Source: Neobacillus sp. CF12
GTDB taxonomy: Bacteria > Bacillota > Bacilli > Bacillales > Cytobacillaceae
Assembly (NCBI RefSeq): GCF_030348765.1
Contig: NZ_JAUCEU010000007.1
Coordinates: forward strand, 4,213,501-4,277,500
DNA length: 64,000 nucleotides
Direction of reading: 5' to 3'
A program made the translations under genes and the position numbers. This document shows positions 62,357 to 64,000 of this stretch, piece after piece. The notes under the pieces are model-generated. The model had not been told where the DNA came from, ran no database searches, and worked only from the letters and a program-made list of their open reading frames with translations. Each line of letters begins with the position of its first letter. The stretch's first letter is position 1.

Positions 62357-62403
62357 AGCACCGCATTTTGTTTAAGATACATTAACAAATGCGGTGTTTT
62401 TTC
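62357..62403 (+). terminator. Rho-independent terminator of the PL11 gene
   Basis: CACCGCATTTTGTT pairs with AACAAATGCGGTG across a loop, followed by seven T. Confidence 0.85.
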
Positions 62404-62433
62404 GTGGTTCGAACTCAGTCGCCTTCGGAATCA

Positions 62434-62525
62434 CCTAACCTGTCTGAATGGAGGTATCATTCGGACAGGCTAAGGTGGAAAAAAGCAAGGAGTTGTCTGA
62501 ATGGAGGTATCACATCCCACCAAGC
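62434..62525. repeat. Short direct repeats GTCTGAATGGAGGTATCA
   Basis: GTCTGAATGGAGGTATCA occurs at about 62441 and about 62495 and is followed each time within 20-30 bases by CTAAGG. About 54 bases apart. No gene or known motif; a small degenerate repeat pair in the 62301-62680 gap. Confidence 0.4.
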
Positions 62526-62680
62526 TAAGGAGAAATAAGCCATAAGTAATGTCCCGACACTATTAAAACTCCGTATCATGAATATTCCTCTTACCAATAT
62601 CATATATAATACTCAATGCAGTGAAGCATCAATCTATCGATTACGATATAACAATTATTTTTGGAGAAAGAAGTCGATTT

Positions 62681-63571
62681 ATGAAAACATTTTATAAATT
62701 TCTTTTTATTCTGTCGATTATTTTATCACTAGCCTATTTTAACTATTTTCCGATTACAAAGGAAGATATAACCCTCGTGCCTCAAAATGAGCCTACCACG
62801 CAAAATACAATTGAAACAAACTTGTCAGAGATTGATGCCGGTGAATGTGAGGAGGAGGATTTAACATCCAATGACTTTGAGACTGCTAGACAAGACGGTT
62901 GGGTTTTAATTTGGCAAGATGAATTTGAAAATAACTGCCTAAGTTCCAATAAGTGGAGTTTGGAAGATTGGGCATCTGAGAAAAATAATGAACTACAATA
63001 CTATTCACCTACTAATGTAAAAGTCGAAGCTGGAGTTTTAAATTTAATCAGCAAAAAAGAACAATTTAAAGGGAAGGATTACACATCTGGGGCCGTCCAT
63101 ACACAAGGTAAATTCAACTTTTTATATGGAAAAGCAGAAATGAAGGCTAAGCTTCCAGCAGGTCAAGGAATATTTCCAGCCTTTTGGATGATGACGGATA
63201 AGGAAAATACCTGGCTGCCAGAAATCGATATTATGGAAATGCTTGGCCACCAGCCTGATCAAGTTTGGATGGTATCCCATTGGTTAGGGGAGAACGGAAA
63301 GTTAAAAAGTGCTTCTACCAGTTTTAAAGGACCAGACTTCTCCAAAGATTTTCATACTTTTAGTATTGAATGGACTCCACATTCGATTTCGTGGTTAATC
63401 GACGATGTAGAAAGATTCACAATCAATAAGAACATTCCAAATGAAAAAATGTATTTATACCTAAATACAGCGGTTGGGGGGAATTGGCCAGGGTATCCTG
63501 ATGATACGACGGTATTTCCTATCAGTTATGAAATAGAATATGTAAGGGTTTATCAGGGAATTGAGGAGTAA
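62681..63571 (+). CDS. Secreted GH16 beta-glucanase
   Basis: About 296 residues from ATG 62681 (GGAGAAAG upstream); the longer reading from GTG 62621 has no site. It has an N-terminal signal/anchor (FLFILSIILSLAYFNYF) and a polar spacer. The GH16 catalytic domain (about 90-296) includes WQDEFENNCLSSNKWSLE, KAEMKAKLPAGQGIFPAFWM and the catalytic EIDIMEMLGHQ (ExDxxE with one insertion typical of laminarinase/licheninase clades), ending IEYVRVYQ. It hydrolyses beta-1,3 or mixed-linked glucans outside the cell. It lies next to the RG lyase, suggesting a plant-polymer cluster. Confidence 0.93.
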   Translation: MKTFYKFLFILSIILSLAYFNYFPITKEDITLVPQNEPTTQNTIETNLSEIDAGECEEEDLTSNDFETARQDGWVLIWQDEFENNCLSSNKWSLEDWASEKNNELQYYSPTNVKVEAGVLNLISKKEQFKGKDYTSGAVHTQGKFNFLYGKAEMKAKLPAGQGIFPAFWMMTDKENTWLPEIDIMEMLGHQPDQVWMVSHWLGENGKLKSASTSFKGPDFSKDFHTFSIEWTPHSISWLIDDVERFTINKNIPNEKMYLYLNTAVGGNWPGYPDDTTVFPISYEIEYVRVYQGIEE

Positions 63572-63580
63572 GATTATTAT

Positions 63581-63605
63581 TTTTTGAACCGTCCGTTCTC
63601 AATCT
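63581..63605 (-). repeat. GGGGACGGTTCT repeat, degenerate end
   Basis: Reads TTTTGAACCGTCCGTTCTCA; a fragment of a right end in the 63572-63673 gap. Confidence 0.5.
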
Positions 63606-63673
63606 AGCACATCTGAAGATTCACTCGCCCAATAAAAAGAACTATGTCTTTATAAAAGTTGGAGGACATTTCT

Positions 63674-64000
63674 ATGATGTTAACGATCACGATGTTCCTT
63701 TTCTGTCTTTTTATCCTGTTTCATACTCTCTATATTTTTATTCCACTCTATTCGAGCAGAGAGCAAAAGAGAGATTATCCATCAAAGGAAAAGGGAATCA
63801 GTATCTTGATTCCTGCCTATAACGAGACACTCGTCATTGAAAACTGTCTGATGGGAATTTTTAATGTGAATTACTCAGATTTAGAAATTTTGTTTATCAA
63901 TGATGGATCCACCGATGACAGTTTAGAAACCTTCCAAAAACACCTTGAGTTGGTGAAGTCCTCAAAATCCAAACAAGGTGTGCTGAAACACGAAAGCGTA
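63674..64000 (+). CDS. Family 2 glycosyltransferase (N-terminal part)
   Basis: 109 residues reach the window edge without a stop. ATG 63674 follows GGAGGA; ATG 63677 is equally placed. A first membrane helix (MFLFCLFILFHTLYIFIPLY) is followed by the GT2 start ISILIPAYNETLVIENCLMG and the DxD-like donor site LFINDGSTDDS. It resembles processive poly-N-acetylglucosamine or hyaluronan-type synthases with an N-terminal helix; the product is unknown since the rest is out of view. It stands next to GH16, with a possible role in exopolysaccharide. Confidence 0.85.
   Translation, partial: MMLTITMFLFCLFILFHTLYIFIPLYSSREQKRDYPSKEKGISILIPAYNETLVIENCLMGIFNVNYSDLEILFINDGSTDDSLETFQKHLELVKSSKSKQGVLKHESV

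Overview
The window looks like a chromosomal segment of an endospore-forming, competence-capable Bacillaceae (Bacillus/Neobacillus-like). The evidence is low overall G+C, strong GGAGG ribosome binding sites with many TTG/GTG starts, Rho-independent terminators, two YjcZ-type sporulation miniproteins, a ComK-family regulator, an Amj-type lipid II flippase, a C1q-like spore-surface-type protein and PRD/PTS sugar operons. It contains no rRNA or tRNA gene, no CRISPR array and no intact insertion sequence. It is rich in small dispersed repeats and gene remnants.

Layout. 1-2.5 kb: end of an oligopeptide ABC transporter operon plus an M20 amidohydrolase. 3-9 kb: two large secreted surface proteins (a vWA protein and an Ig-repeat/PxKF protein) and decayed small genes between them. 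9-12.8 kb: methyltransferase, a small membrane exporter whose 5' end abuts a REP palindrome, a decayed REP-associated (RAYT) transposase, and an aldose-epimerase-like gene. 13-18 kb: OmpR-type two-component system, Amj flippase, and a Cys/Ser-tailed protein. 18-26 kb: repeat-rich stretch with an MBL hydrolase, a GNAT, a DUF559/Vsr-like nuclease flanked by two hairpin arrays, and a minus-strand group of sigma factor, ComK-like protein, XRE regulator and a phage-replication-like protein. 26-31 kb: secreted glucosaminidase apparently initiated at a non-canonical ATT codon, a HEPN protein, a RidA protein and small proteins. 31-41 kb: a LysR regulator divergent from a 1.2k-residue bifunctional nucleotidase, orphan phage replication genes, and a duplicated unit of EcsC-like remnant plus YjcZ miniprotein. 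41-49 kb: SRPBCC protein, a GC-rich and probably transferred ABC transporter, HAD and VOC enzymes, a PepSY protein, a large unknown protein and a Pth2-type peptidyl-tRNA hydrolase. 49-56 kb: a beta-glucoside PTS operon (IIB-IIC-IIA-6-phospho-beta-glucosidase) divergent from its PRD regulator. 56-64 kb: Bcr/CflA exporter, a huge PL11 rhamnogalacturonan lyase, a GH16 glucanase and the start of a glycosyltransferase.

As a system, the 50-64 kb part is a plant-polysaccharide foraging region, with pectin and beta-glucan depolymerases next to beta-glucoside uptake. The first 2.5 kb is peptide uptake and hydrolysis.

The most unusual content is the repeats. There are at least four families: (1) a 110-150 bp element with GGGGACGGTTCT inverted ends and frequent 7-12 bp tandem duplications at one junction; (2) GGGGTCAGACCCC REPs beside a RAYT; (3) a two-module element of about 345 bp with TCGACAA/TTGTCGA ends; (4) arrays of AAGCGGA..TCCGCTT hairpins flanking the DUF559 nuclease. 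Family 4 is the best candidate for an undescribed nuclease-driven repeat system.
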